DNA of 64,000 nucleotides from Eublepharis macularius (Eukaryota > Chordata > Lepidosauria > Squamata > Eublepharidae), in contig NC_072801.1 in the NCBI RefSeq assembly GCF_028583425.1, positions 23,890,001-23,954,000 of the forward strand, given 5' to 3'. The translations under genes and the position numbers were made by a program. Of this stretch, positions 22,168 to 32,619 are shown piece after piece. Position 1 is the first letter of the stretch. Each line of letters starts with the position of its first letter. Below the pieces are notes generated by a model. The model was not told where the DNA came from. It saw only the letters and a list, made by a program, of their open reading frames with translations, and did not search any database.

Positions 22168-22755
22168 TAGACATGGGCACGAACCAAAAAAAATTACAGA
22201 ACCAGAGGATCGTGGTTCGGTGCGGACCACGATCCCAAATTCCCGAACAGCAACGAACATGTCCCGTTCCCAAACCTGGATCGTGGATCGTGAAACCCAG
22301 CCTGGGAGCCCATGGCTATTTATAAGCATGGGTCCCATTCAGCAACACAGGAGGTCTGTGTTTGGCCATCAGAGCTGCCTATCAGGGTTTGCAGGGATGA
22401 GATTGGAGTGCCCATGGCTACAGAACACCCCCTTCCCCCTCCCTCCCCTGGGAGTCTTCTCCCAACTTGTGACTGTTTTGCTGCTCCGTGGTTGGAAGGA
22501 AGCCCTGCTGATCAAGGAAAGCTGGGCTTCTATTCGGGTTTCCAGGGCGACAGAAGGAGGGCAAACAGAGCTCAGGCATAGATTTCTGGCGCCTGAGTGT
22601 CTGGATCCCCAAATCGAGCCCGAACGCCACGATCCAGGCCTCTCCCGACCGCTGGATCGTTGGCCATGGACGATCATGACCCGCCGGGTCACGATCGCGC
22701 AATCGCCATTTTCGTGGGTTTTTTACGTTCGTAATGTGAATCGTGCCCATCTCTA
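22168..22755. mobile_element. hAT-like MITE (TAGAGATGGGCACGA family)
   Basis: Ends TAGACATGGGCACGAAC and the complement TCGTGCCCATCTCTA, with an 8-bp duplication CTCGGGAA (22160-22167) and CTCGGGAC (22756-22763). The interior repeats GTTCG- and GATCGTGG-like motifs. A 248-codon open frame runs across the element and its flanks but resembles no transposase. Confidence 0.9.
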
Positions 22756-22861
22756 CTCGGGACCACTAATACAGATGGCTTTAAAAGGGGTTCAGAGTCC
22801 CAGATGAGAGAGGTCCATCAGTGGTTACAAGCCAAGATGATGAATGGGAAACTCAGCATCC

Positions 22862-22945
22862 AGGTGAATTTATTTATTTATTTATTTAATTCAATTTGTA
22901 TTCCACCCTTCCCACAGCCTGCAGGCTGAACTTGATTAAGCAAGG
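22862..22945 (-). mobile_element. CR1/L2-group LINE tail fragment
   Basis: (TTTA)n followed by AATTCAATTTGTATTCCACC and CCCACAGCCTGCAGGCTG, the complement of a CR1/L2-type 3' end. Confidence 0.6.
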
Positions 22946-23022
22946 TGGTGACTGGGAAGAAGGCCTTTCTCAGTAGCAGCAACACATTGATGGAATGCTC
23001 ACCCTGGGCAATTTCATTTCAT

Positions 23023-23584
23023 TTATTGATGTCATTTATAGTCCACCTTTCTCACTGAGACTCAAGGCGGATTACACAGTATGAGATGAGTACAATCAGT
23101 ATCAAGTATATTGCAACACAATATCAAGGACATTTCATAAACAATACCATAGGTAAACAGATACACGTTTAAAAGACATAGTATTAGCAAAGAATCCAAT
23201 ACAGAGTGGAAAAAATACTGAAGCAGAGCATAAACAATTCTGGGACTAACATTAGACGACATGGAGCACTGGTAGTACATAGGGGTACATATTTCAAGCA
23301 GCAGATAATATGTAAGTTAATATAGTGACTTTCGATGGAGTTCGTCTGACCCTTGCTGATTCAGTTAAGAGCCTAGGGGTTATACTGGATCCAGCGTTAT
23401 TACCAGAAAAACAAGTTAAGGCAGTGGCAAAAAATGCTTTCTACAACCTCAATCTAGTCTGGAAGATGGCTTCTTATCTTGACACGGCTGACCTGGCCAC
23501 TTGGATCCATGCTATGGTAACATCAAGGCTATTGTAATGCTCTATACATAGGTCTCCCATCTAAGTTAACTAGGAGGCTCCAAC
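23023..23584 (-). mobile_element. L2-type LINE insertion with 5' inversion
   Basis: 23023-23322 is the minus-strand 3' end also seen at 17881. From about 23326 to 23584 the sequence switches to plus-strand LINE coding: FDGVRLTLADSVKSLGVILD, then WKMASYLDTADLATWIHAM. Opposite orientation of 5' and 3' parts within one insertion is the product of twin priming. Confidence 0.8.
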
Positions 23585-23586
23585 AT

Positions 23587-23885
23587 TAGCCCCCTTCAGG
23601 CACCAAGCCAAAATCATTTTATTTGCACTGGCATAGAATAGCTGCTTGTTTCCCCCGTCCCTTTCTTTATTCACTTAGAATAGCACATATTCCATAGCTG
23701 CAACTAACTTTGCCCTTGGGTTGTCCCCAGTTGGTATCAGCATTAATCACCCTATTGAAAATGTGGATAAAATCAGTCTAATACCCTGTTTGGATTTTTT
23801 TTAAATTGTAGTTTTAATGTTATTGTTTTTAACACAGTAAACTCCTAGGAAGACTCTACAGTGAAAAGGCGGCACATAAAGATGG
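23587..23885 (+). mobile_element. CR1/L2-group LINE 3' UTR
   Basis: CACCAAGCCAAAATCATTTT, AAATTGTAGTTTTAATGTTA and GAAAAGGCGGCACATAAA form a typical CR1/L2-group tail. It follows directly after the inverted L2 insertion. Confidence 0.6.
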
Positions 23886-24247
23886 TTGGCAAATTAATCT
23901 GTAAAATGTGTTGTTTGACATGCGAGATTGGTCAGACCATGCACAGCCCTGGGACGTATTCTGCTCTTTGCTGCCTGGCAAGCAATTTTTCCCAGTGCGG
24001 CTTTCTCAAAGCTCCTGCAGTGACAGTGGGCTGCTTGCCAGTCCACAAACTGCAAATTACATTTGCAATTGAACAGAGAGTGTTTTTAAATTAGAACCGG
24101 CAGGTCAGATCTACCTGCTGACAGAAGCCATCTTGACAAAAGGCTGCATCTGATGCCCTGCCAGGTTCCTGTCTCTCTTTTGCTCATTCACATGGTGGGT
24201 CTCTATCAGTCAGGAAAAGAATTTGCACCATCTATGCTCTGCACGTA

Positions 24248-24385
24248 GGAAAGAGTCCAGTAGCACCTTTAAGATTAACCAATTTATTTGTAGCATAAGC
24301 TTTTGAGAACCACAGCTCTCTTCGTGGTTCTCTTACCTATTTTGCATCTACAGACTAACATGGCTAACTCCTCTGCTGTGCACAT
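24248..24385 (-). mobile_element. Penelope-like terminal fragment (GTAGCACCTTTAAG family), degraded ribozyme
   Basis: Plus-strand landmarks are AAGAGTCCAGTAGCACCTTT, GTAGCATAAGCTTTTGAGAA and CAGACTAACATGGCTAACTC. The minus strand keeps the stem-II-like hairpin (AGAACCACG.. / ..GGTTCTC) of a hammerhead-like motif, but the CUGANGA box is lost. The better copy is at 45112. The Penelope link is inferred. Confidence 0.6.
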
Positions 24386-24589
24386 GTGCACCTGGGCGAT
24401 AGCAGTCTACTGATTCAACATGTACAAGGGCTGTAGACCAGTAATCCCCAGTGCTGCAGCTATGGTGCTCACCCACTTGCTTCTTCCCTAAAGGGATCTC
24501 TTTTCCATAAAGTGATGGGACAAATCCTGGCTTTCTCTACTTCACTGGAGCAGAAGGTGCTTCAAAAGACTGCAGGAGAATTGCCTTTG

Positions 24590-24846
24590 AGGGCCAGTTT
24601 GGTGCAGTGGTTAAGAGCGCAGGACTCTAATCTGGAGAGCCGGGTTTGATTCCCCACTCCTCCACTTGAAGCCCACTGGGTGACCTTGGGCTAGTCACAA
24701 CTCTCTGGAGCTCTCTCAGCCCCACCCACCTCACAGGGTGTTTTGTTGTGGGGATAATAATGACATACTTTGTAAACCACTCTGAGTGGGCATTAAGTTG
24801 TCCTAAAGGGCGGTATATAAATCAAATGTTGTTGTTGTTGTTGTTA
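24590..24846 (+). mobile_element. tRNA-derived SINE
   Basis: A box TGGTGCAGTGGTTAAGAGC and B box GGGTTTGATTCC mark an RNA polymerase III promoter derived from a tRNA. The body has GGTGACCTTGGGCTAGTCAC, CCACCTCACAGGGTG and GGGCGGTATATAAATC. The tail is (GTT)n at 24830-24846. This is the best-preserved copy in the window. Confidence 0.88.
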
Positions 24847-24880
24847 TACTGGTGCATACACTCAAAACGAGTGGCCTCCA

Positions 24881-25954
24881 TAGGGTTACCAGGTCCCCCC
24901 TACCCCCCCGAGCAGGAGATGAGAGGCTTGGCACTTACCTTCTGCTTCCTCCTCGCTCACACACAAAGCAGACACGTGCTCCTGGCTTGCATGATAGTGT
25001 CACATCCGGGCCGCTGCAGAGTGCAGGAGCGCTGCTGGGACAACGCGGGGGGTCTTGGAGTGCTCCTGTGCCCCGCAGCAGCACAATTCAGGCCGAATTG
25101 TGCCACTGTGGAGCATGAGAGTGCGCCGCGCCACCCAGGAGCATGCCCCAGGAGTAGAGATGGGCACGACCAGCAATAGGAACTAAAAACCCCCACGAAC
25201 AGCCCAATCTGCTGTTCGCGAACAAGCTGTTCCCCATTCTAAACGAAGAGATGGTCGTTGCAAACCTCGTTCATTGCTGTTCGTCAAGCCAGACAATCTG
25301 GCACCTGCAATCAATTCCCATGGCAACTCAGGGAGGGATTGTCTGAACTCTGTCTGAACTCCTGCTGTTGCCCTGGAAACCCCAATCTAAGCCCAATTTA
25401 GCTTGATAGGCAGGTCTTCCTTCCAAGTGTGGACTGGAGCTCCAAATTTGTTACAAGAGGAAAAGACCAGGGGAGAGGGGGGCCCCCAGCTCTGGCTTTC
25501 AGGGAGAGACAGCTGCTGTTAGAGAGACAGGGTGAGTGCATTGGAGCTTGAATTTTCTTTGTGTGTGGTGGGATAGGGATCTACCCCTTCAGGTTCCAGG
25601 GCTGCTGCCAGGCTCTGGGGCCAAGCTATTATTTATTATTGGTACATTTCCTGCTGCCTGCTCAGGTAGGGTTTCTGGGAGTGGTACAGTAGGGATCTTG
25701 ATGGCTGGAGGAAAGCCTGCTGGCCCCCACAAACAACGAACATGTTCATGACAGGATCATGTTCATCAGTGTTCGTTGTTCGTTGTTCACGGATGGCAAT
25801 GAACAATGAATACCATGTTCAGTTTTTTTTCTGTTCGTGCTCATGTCTACCCAGGAGGCACTTCCCCCACCCTTTCCCCCCGCCAGCCAGGTAAGCTGGG
25901 GTGGGGGGTGGAAGCGGGAAATCCCCTGCCCCTAGTGGGGGACTGGCAACCCTA
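24881..25954 (+). mobile_element. hAT-like MITE, family B, hosting another hAT-like MITE
   Basis: Starts TAGGGTTACCAGGTCCCC, ends GGACTGGCAACCCTA, with a perfect 8-bp duplication GGCCTCCA (24873-24880 and 25955-25962). Its length is inflated from about 370 bp by the nested element at 25155-25849. Confidence 0.94.
25155..25849. mobile_element. hAT-like MITE (TAGAGATGGGCACGA family), nested
   Basis: Ends TAGAGATGGGCACGA and the complement TCGTGCTCATGTCTA; perfect 8-bp duplication CCCAGGAG (25147-25154 and 25850-25857). The interior has GAACAAGCTGTTCCCC- and GTTCGTTGTTCG-like palindromic runs near both ends. No transposase. Same family as 22168. Confidence 0.94.
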
Positions 25955-25962
25955 GGCCTCCA

Positions 25963-27023
25963 TCACAGCAGGATGCTTGGCCTGGAACCTCCCAACATTT
26001 CGTAACCACTCCTCCCCCTGAGATCCATTTTGTGATTGATCCTGCCTCCCATGACTGCCATTTTGTAGTGGCATCCTTTACTCTTTCTCAAAGTCCAGAA
26101 CTGCCCACTGGCCCATAGCAATCAGAGACTGTTGATGCAGATAGCTTAACAGAACCCACGAACGGGCAGCTGAACGTGCCGCTTGTGTTGGTGATGATGT
26201 GTGATGCTATACAGTCTCCTGCCTCTCTGGGATCTTATCTCAGGTGGCTGTGTTGGGCACACAGGGTTGATGGAGGGATCATGAGATTAGCACATAGGTG
26301 TGAATGGCATGTCAGCGGCCCCTGATGAAAAAAAAATGGATTAACCCGGTCCAAGGTTAGAGCACAGTAACGCACTCTTTGTGCCCTATTGCAAATAACG
26401 CCCCCTGTATTATTAGAAATATACTGGTATCTGTTTACAGAGTGCTGGTTTTGCTTATGAAGCCCTGAAAATGATTATCATTGTAATGTCCCTCTTTTTG
26501 CTGCGAGTACTCACTCAGGCACTCGTCCTCAGGTCCATTCGGCAGAGAGAAGCTGGCTCAAAACATCAACCCTTTATTTGCAAGGAAACAAAGCTAACAA
26601 CCAACATCTTCAGCTAACACACAACACTGCAAAAACTGAAACAAGAGCTCCACCCAACAGGACGAAACTAAATTGCACAAATATTAGGGGAGGAGAAGAT
26701 TGTTCCGTTACATACATACATATACAATAAATATACCACAAGAATGTCAGATTAGGAGTGAGGAGAACCCAGGGCTCAGATCTTCACTTAGGCACAAAGT
26801 TCAATGACTGGCCCTGGGTCTCACTCAGCTTCATCCACCTCACAGGACTGTTGTGCAGATGCCACCTAGAGCTCTTTGGAAGAAGGATTTCTGGAATTTG
26901 TCATTTTAAAAAGTGTCTTAAAACTTTGCTGTAGTATAATGGCTAAGAGCCTCAAGAGATTCCAGACTCAAATCTCACCTCAGGCACAAATCTGCAACAA
27001 GGATTTGTCAAGCCATTGTCATG
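25963..27023. other. Unassigned DNA with eroded tRNA-type SINE pieces
   Basis: 26735-26860 (TCAGATCTTCACTTAGGC, CCACCTCACAGGACTG) and 26930-27010 (GTAGTATAATGGCTAAGAGC) look like parts of tRNA-derived SINEs. The rest, including an ACATACATACAT stretch near 26710, is unassigned. Confidence 0.4.
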
Positions 27024-27031
27024 GATATAGG

Positions 27032-27284
27032 CAGGGCTTTTTTTCAGTTGGAACGCAGAGGAATGGAGTTCTGGAACCTCTTGAAAATGGTCACATGGCT
27101 GGTGGCCCCGCCCCCTGATCTCCAGACAGAGGGGAGCTGAGATTGCCCTCCGCGCTGGCGCGGAGGGCAATCTAAACTCCCCTCTGTCTGGAGATCAGGG
27201 GGCGGGGCCACCAGCCATGTGACCATTTTCTCTGAGGGTAACCCACTGAGTTCCACCATCTCTTTTCCCAGAAAAAAAGCCCTG
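27032..27284 (+). mobile_element. hAT-like MITE (CAGGGCTTTTTT family)
   Basis: CAGGGCTTTTTTTCAG to AGAAAAAAAGCCCTG with a perfect 8-bp duplication GATATAGG (27024-27031 and 27285-27292). The centre is a strong palindrome: CCCCTGATCTCCAGACAGAG with its complement around CGCGCTGGCGCGG. Confidence 0.95.
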
Positions 27285-27292
27285 GATATAGG

Positions 27293-29640
27293 TGAAAATA
27301 TAGGAGAACAGTTGCTGGACATGATCAAGAAAGCCATAGAAGATCCTGTTGCAACAGAAACAAGGCTAGCCCAGCCCCATAACTAGATATGCCACAAGGG
27401 GAGTCTAGAGGCCTGCCATAGAACAATCTTGGAGAGGAGCATGAAACAGTGGAGTAACACTGTATGGCCTCATGTAGATTAGAAGAGCCGTCTAATTCGT
27501 ATCACTATATACGAAGGCCCAGGTCAGAGAGTGTCTTAGAATGGTAGGAATGTCTGACTCCATAGAAGCTAGCAACGTTACTCAATAACCAATGTATAGA
27601 TTGAGGGCCCAAAGATATTCCTATGTATGCGTAATTTGTAATCACTAATTTTACATAGACTTGGTTAAGATAAAAGGTAGCAAGAATGAACTATTTTAAT
27701 ATATTTTAAGACAATGTTTCAAATATGGATATTTTTGTCTGGTGTTTGAAGTTATAAGATAATAAGTTAGCCAAAAATGTGAGTTCCTTTGAAGCGGGCC
27801 AGATAGCTGTTGCCTGGAGATGGTTCTAAAACCCTGTAAATATGATAAGCTGAATTGATTGGGAGCTTCCTCTTAGAAGGAGTGTCTTGTCTGCGACCTT
27901 TGAATCTTTAGGTAAGATACCTTTTTTGGACTCATGTAATAGCTCTCCTTGAATGATCTATGAAGTTATAATGGATGGTATGATTATCTGTTGATTAAGT
28001 TGACATTAAGAATGCTAAATATTTATGTTTTATTAATCAAGGCTTAAAAGGGAAGCAGAGATTCTGTATTACTTGTGTTCAGTACCCAGTAATGAACCTA
28101 GAACATTATCTGTGGAGCACCTCTTGTCAGAAGTTAAAGGATTTGATATAGGAAAGCTAATTAGATGCTCAAGACTTCTTAAGTGCATGCCTATATCTGA
28201 ATCAGGCCTGAGCAGTCATCCCATTTCCTCCCAGCCATATATGCAGTATAAGGATATTAATACTGGCCTACCTTAGATGTCGTAAAGACTGCAATAAGAT
28301 ACCATGCATCAAACTCCTAAATGGAGTTATACCTAGAAGTCAATTGATTTCAATTATCTTAGAAGGGTGTAACTCTGTTTAGGATTGCACTGTCAGCCAC
28401 GGAAAGTGTCTATAAATGCGAACTATTATTAAATTGAATGAAAGAATATTAGTCATTTTCTGCTAAATCATTACATTTAAACGCTTTTTTTAATGCCAAG
28501 ATTATCCAGAATTAGGATTATGGGTTTTTAAAACAAAAGAACCCTGAAACAATATTTATATGTTGTTTTAGTCAAAGGCTTAAACAATAGATCAGATATT
28601 AACAGAAACAGAAATAATGGGGGCAAGAAACTTTGCCCTGAGTCCGATCTTTTCTATTTGTTAGCAAATCATAGTAGCCTTTGTTTTCAGTAGTTCCTCT
28701 TTCCATTTTGTTTCAGGATTGGCAATAGCCACCTGTGTACATTCAGAGACGGCGCTGAATGCCCTTCTGTTTATGTCTGTTTCAATGTTATTCGCCTCTG
28801 GGGATGTCGGTAGGGCAAGGGAACATTGATAGGGATGAGGTCACATGCTGGTGTGTTGTGTTGTGTGTGGGCCATATTACGCAACCTCGCAGCCATTTGA
28901 ACAACCAGCTTTTTAGCAAAGTGGCCCGGAAGCAGAGCTATTGATCAGATGAGGCGACTCTTTCCATTTCCCTCTGCTTCTGCTGCCTATGCGGGGTTTT
29001 TTTTTTTTTTACGTATGCAGCTTGCTCGAGAGCTGGAGGACTTGAAGATTCAAGGATTCAAAGTCAAAACAGGTCATTGAGATGATTATATTCAAATCCT
29101 GTTCCACTGGTTACATCTTCCCCCGTAAAGCTGTTCATAATTCTGCACACACATACACACACCCAAAAAGATCAACCTTTTAAAAAGCAAATTGATAAGA
29201 TTCTGTGCACAGAATACAATTCAGCAGATCTTCGCCTGTAAGAAAGAAGCAAGATTGGTCACTGTGCATCTGTGTGAGTGATTGCTGATTAGCTGGGCAG
29301 AAAGACATATTTGCTGGGCTTAAGTTTTCTCATAAGCACAAAGGACCCTGTGTTCAGCTCCACATGGCACAATCATGGCATGGCTCGGCTCAGCAGAGGC
29401 CCAGGTCCCATTCTGAATTTTGCACTTTTGAAATGGAGCGCCCCCTCCTTTTTCCCATAGTGACTTCTACAGACATATTCCCACACCTAGATCTCCAGGG
29501 CAAAGAATGTGCTGACCAATAAGCAGAATGTAGTATTTTTTGAGCCACAAGTACCTGTCAGCTGTGACACGAAATGCCATAGCTCCTGAACTGATCAACA
29601 ACTGTGCATCCCTTTTTATGGACCCCTCATAAAAAGTGAC
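27293..29640. other. Unassigned, low-repeat DNA
   Basis: No coding exon, RNA gene or familiar repeat was identified. It is AT-rich, with a T run at 28998-29009. Its freedom from the window's common repeats makes it a candidate for conserved non-coding sequence upstream of KCNJ12. Confidence 0.3.
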
Positions 29641-29644
29641 CCTG

Positions 29645-29850
29645 ACCTGGATAGCCCAGGTGAGCCTGATCTCGTCAGGTCTCAGAAGCTAAGCTGGGTT
29701 GGCCTTGGTTAATAACTGGGTGAGAGACCTCCAACAAAGACCAGGATTGCAGAGGCAGGCAGTGGCAAACCTCCTCTGTTTGTCTCTCACCATGAAAACC
29801 CCACCAGCAGTCGCTATAAGTCAGCTATAACTTGATGGCCCTCTCCACCA
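29645..29850 (+). mobile_element. 5S rRNA-derived SINE, copy 1
   Basis: GCCTGATCTCGTCAGGTCTC, AGAAGCTAAGCTGGGTTGG and GGTTAATAACTGGGTGAGAG align with the 5S rRNA internal promoter (A box to C box). A non-5S body follows: AGGCAGTGGCAAACCTCC, then CTATAAGTCAGCTATAACTT. Confidence 0.85.
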
Positions 29851-29904
29851 CCATAAAAAGGAAATATATAACTTGGTAGTATTCATTAAGTGGGTTGAAT
29901 AGCA

Positions 29905-30085
29905 AATAGCCCAGACTAGCCTGAGCTTGTCAGAGCTAGGAAGCTAAGCAGAGTACTTGGATGGGAGACAACGAGGAAAACCAGGATTGCTATGCAGAGG
30001 ATGGCAATAGCAAACGCTTGTCTCTTGTCTTCAAAACCCCAAGAGTTGTTGCTATAAATCAGTTGTGACTTAATGGCTATTGTTA
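29905..30085 (+). mobile_element. 5S rRNA-derived SINE, copy 2
   Basis: CCTGAGCTTGTCAGAGC, GGAAGCTAAGCAG and AGTACTTGGATGGGAGACAA match 5S rRNA; about 15 nt between the A box and the C box are missing. The body (GATGGCAATAGCAAACGC, TATAAATCAGTTGTGACTTA) matches copy 1. A GTTATTGTTGTGATTGTTA tail follows. Confidence 0.82.
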
Positions 30086-30202
30086 TTGTTGTGATTGTTA
30101 TTATTAATGCTCATTAAGCTGATGAACAAGAAAAGTTTCTGAACAATTGGTCAAGTATTAAATGTGTGATTTTGCCCTCCTTTTGTTTGCTAGCAGCAGC
30201 CT

Positions 30203-30405
30203 GAATAGCTCCGCTGAGTCCCAACTTTTCAGTGCTTGGAAACTAAGCAGGGTCTCCCATGGTTTGTACTTGGATGGGTGACTACCAAGGAAGGCAGAAG
30301 TTGCTAAATGGAAGAAGGCAGGGGCAAACCACCTCCACTTATCTCTTGCCTGGAACGCCTAGAGGCTGGGATTCAGATGAGTTGGTAGCAACTCGATGGG
30401 ACCTC
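30203..30405 (+). mobile_element. 5S rRNA-derived SINE, copy 3
   Basis: GGAAACTAAGCAGGGTCTCC and GTACTTGGATGGGTGACTAC are 5S-like. The body continues with AGGCAGGGGCAAACCACCTC and GGTAGCAACTCGATGGGACC. It is the most diverged of the three consecutive copies. Confidence 0.75.
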
Positions 30406-30409
30406 CTCC

Positions 30410-31625
30410 TCCTCCTCCCCACACTCAGCACCACGGCCAGCTCTTTCCTAAAAGGACAACAGGGTTGTAGAAAGGCTTTTGCGGCTGGTGATGCCACCGT
30501 GATGCTTCTCCAGTTCCCGTGCCAGGACCAGCCGGAGCAGGCTGGCTTGTTGTCTGTTGCCTGGTGTTTTCTGCCAAAGATCCCCAAGGGCTGTGAATTA
30601 GGAAGGATTAATTGAACGGGTAGCCTGATGATCCCTCCAGGGGAACAACTGCCACAGAGTTACGTAACTCTCCCCCTCCCCTCCCCTTTAAGTAATAAAC
30701 TCATCAGATAAAGAAGCTTCAACCAAGTGGAGCTCATTAACTCCTCTGCTCCCCCCCCTCCTTTCCACTTTCCACTGCACTTTGGGAAGTGTTTTGGCTT
30801 GACGTAAACAAAGGCAATGCTATACAGGAAAGGATGTGGCTCTGAAAGCATATGGATGTTGTTTCCCGGGGAACAGAGGCACATTTTCAGAAATAATTCT
30901 GGAGGCGCTTTTCACTCTTATATACCCACCCAGCCCCAAAAGATTTAGAGTGTGTAGAAGCTCAGGGCATCTCTCCATCCGAGGAGCTCACCCGGGCCAA
31001 CCTGCTTCTGCTTGGAGTGACCCAGGCACAGTGTTGATGCGCTGCAGAGACTTGGCTTGCTTCTGCCCATCAATGGCATGTGAGTTAACTGGCAGCCCCT
31101 CTCAAGCCCTGTGCCACAGCCGGCCGGCTTTCCAGAACCGGAATCCAACGAGTTGCAACATGTAACATTAGAGTCAGGTGACAGAAAGAAAGAGAGGGAA
31201 CCTGAGTTATGACTTTGCCAGTCTCAAGGCTAGGACTGTGGGCAACACACCGAGAGAGCTGAGGACAGGAAACAAATTCAGCCCCAAGAGGTGTATCTTG
31301 GTGAAGAAGAAGCCCGTAGATCAAAGCCACAGATGAACTGTCTCCTCCACCATGTGACCTCACTTTGCTGTACTGCTGCATGAAAATAGAGGCAGGAGAC
31401 ATGGCAGCCTGATCTCTATGCATGTGCGCTAGCAACCAGTCCTTCCAAAAGGTAGCCAAAAATGGCTGCTCTGTAGGGCCTTGTGACCCAGCTGTACAGC
31501 TCCATGAACCACCTGCAGGTCCCAGATCACTGCAGTAGTGTACTCTTGCATATGGTTTGTACATTATTGATCTAAGCATTGGAGTCTTAACATGTTTTCA
31601 ATGGAATCCTCCTAGCCAGGTGGAG
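30410..31625. other. Unassigned DNA; source of a local duplication
   Basis: No gene is recognised; overlapping frames on both strands at 30836-31579 look like noise. The segment 31178-31293 reappears almost exactly at 31767-31878, inside the palindromic element. Confidence 0.4.
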
Positions 31626-31638
31626 GAAACAATCATTG

Positions 31639-32040
31639 GTTGTTGTGGGTTTTCCGGGCTGTATTGCCGTGGTCTTGGCATTGTAGTTCCTGACGTTTCG
31701 CCAGCAGCTGTGGCTGGCATCTTCAGAGGTGTAGCACCCAAAAGACAGAGATCTCACAGTGTCACAGTGACAGAAAGAGAGGGAACCTGAGTTATGACTT
31801 TGCCAGTCTCAAGGCTAGGACTGTGGGCAACACACCGAGAGAGCTGAGGACAGGAAACAAATTCATCCCCAAGAGGTGACACTGAGAGATCTCTGTCTTT
31901 TGGGTGCTACACCTCTGAAGATGCCAGCCACAGCTGCTGGTGAAACGTCAGGAACTACAATGCCAAGACCACGGCAATACAGCCCGGAAAACCCACAACA
32001 ACCATCGTTCTCCGGCCGTGAAAGCCTTCGACAATACATC
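31639..32040. mobile_element. Palindromic hammerhead-bearing retroelement (Penelope-like?), copy 1
   Basis: Two inverted arms (31639-31760 and 31880-32040) carry the block from GGTTGTTGTGGGTTTTCC to AGAGGTGTAGCACC. The insertion is flanked by a 12-13-bp duplication GAAACAATCATTG (31626-31638 and 32041-32053). Such long, variable duplications fit target-primed retrotransposition and not a cut-and-paste transposase. Each arm has a hammerhead-like core (31689-31729 minus, 31912-31952 plus). The centre is a copied piece of nearby flanking DNA. No ORF for reverse transcriptase is present. Confidence 0.8.
31912..31952 (+). ncRNA. Hammerhead ribozyme-like motif
   Basis: Order: CCT, CTGAAGA (the CUGANGA box), T, GCCAGC-loop-GCTGGT (stem II), GAAAC, GTC, AGG. 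CCT and AGG can pair as stem I; AC/GT give a two-pair stem III with no loop, a form expected to act best as a dimer. Hammerhead motifs are known in Penelope-like elements. The extra T after the first box, and activity, are untested. Confidence 0.6.
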
Positions 32041-32053
32041 GAAACAATCATTG

Positions 32054-32619
32054 TTTCCTGAATAGTCTCTAGGAGAAGAAGTCAATCATTTTTTAATTCC
32101 TTTCAAATATCAGGCCAAACTTACATAGATTTTGACTGTGAAAATAGGTTGGGCCTGGTTTTAAATGCATGCTTGTTCTCTCTGAATCTCCATTCCCCAT
32201 AGGTGAATAGGGAATACCGCCAAACTACCTTGCAGTGTTGTTGTTGATGAAATGGATGAGATCATCACGTGAAAGCACATAGATCCTTGCTGGAAATTAA
32301 CCTAAACAAATTTAGGTTGGAATTTGAAAAGGTATACTAATTCTGGGCACGTTCCTATAAATCTGTGTTCAAAGTAAAACTATCAATGCATCTTCCAAGA
32401 CAGTCACAATTTGAGGGATAAGCTGAAATCCCAGTTTGGGGTCAGTGTCTGTGAGGAGAATTATGTGAATACAAAACCACTTCCCAAGCTGTTCGTTTCA
32501 GCACCAGCATCAGCGTCTGCAGGTGAAAGGAAATTTGCAAGATGTTACATTAAAAGAGATAAGCAGGGTCTTCAAGGGATAATCAAGAAATTTATTTAAA
32601 GCTGTCTCACACTTTTTCT
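32054..32619. other. Unassigned DNA
   Basis: A short frame at 32411-32599 (SVCEENYVNTKPLPKLFVSA) has no recognised family. No repeat is identified. Confidence 0.25.

Noticed and set aside
22061-22807. 248-codon open frame
   Set aside because: It spans a 588-bp MITE and both flanks; composition is Arg/Pro-rich with no known domain, and the TIRs and 8-bp duplication explain the sequence better.
29650-29760. 5S rRNA gene
   Set aside because: Only the internal promoter part is 5S-like; the 3' part is replaced by a SINE body, and two more diverged copies follow.
31085-31579. 164-codon minus-strand frame
   Set aside because: No family match, overlapped by frames on the other strand, and no splice or start context.
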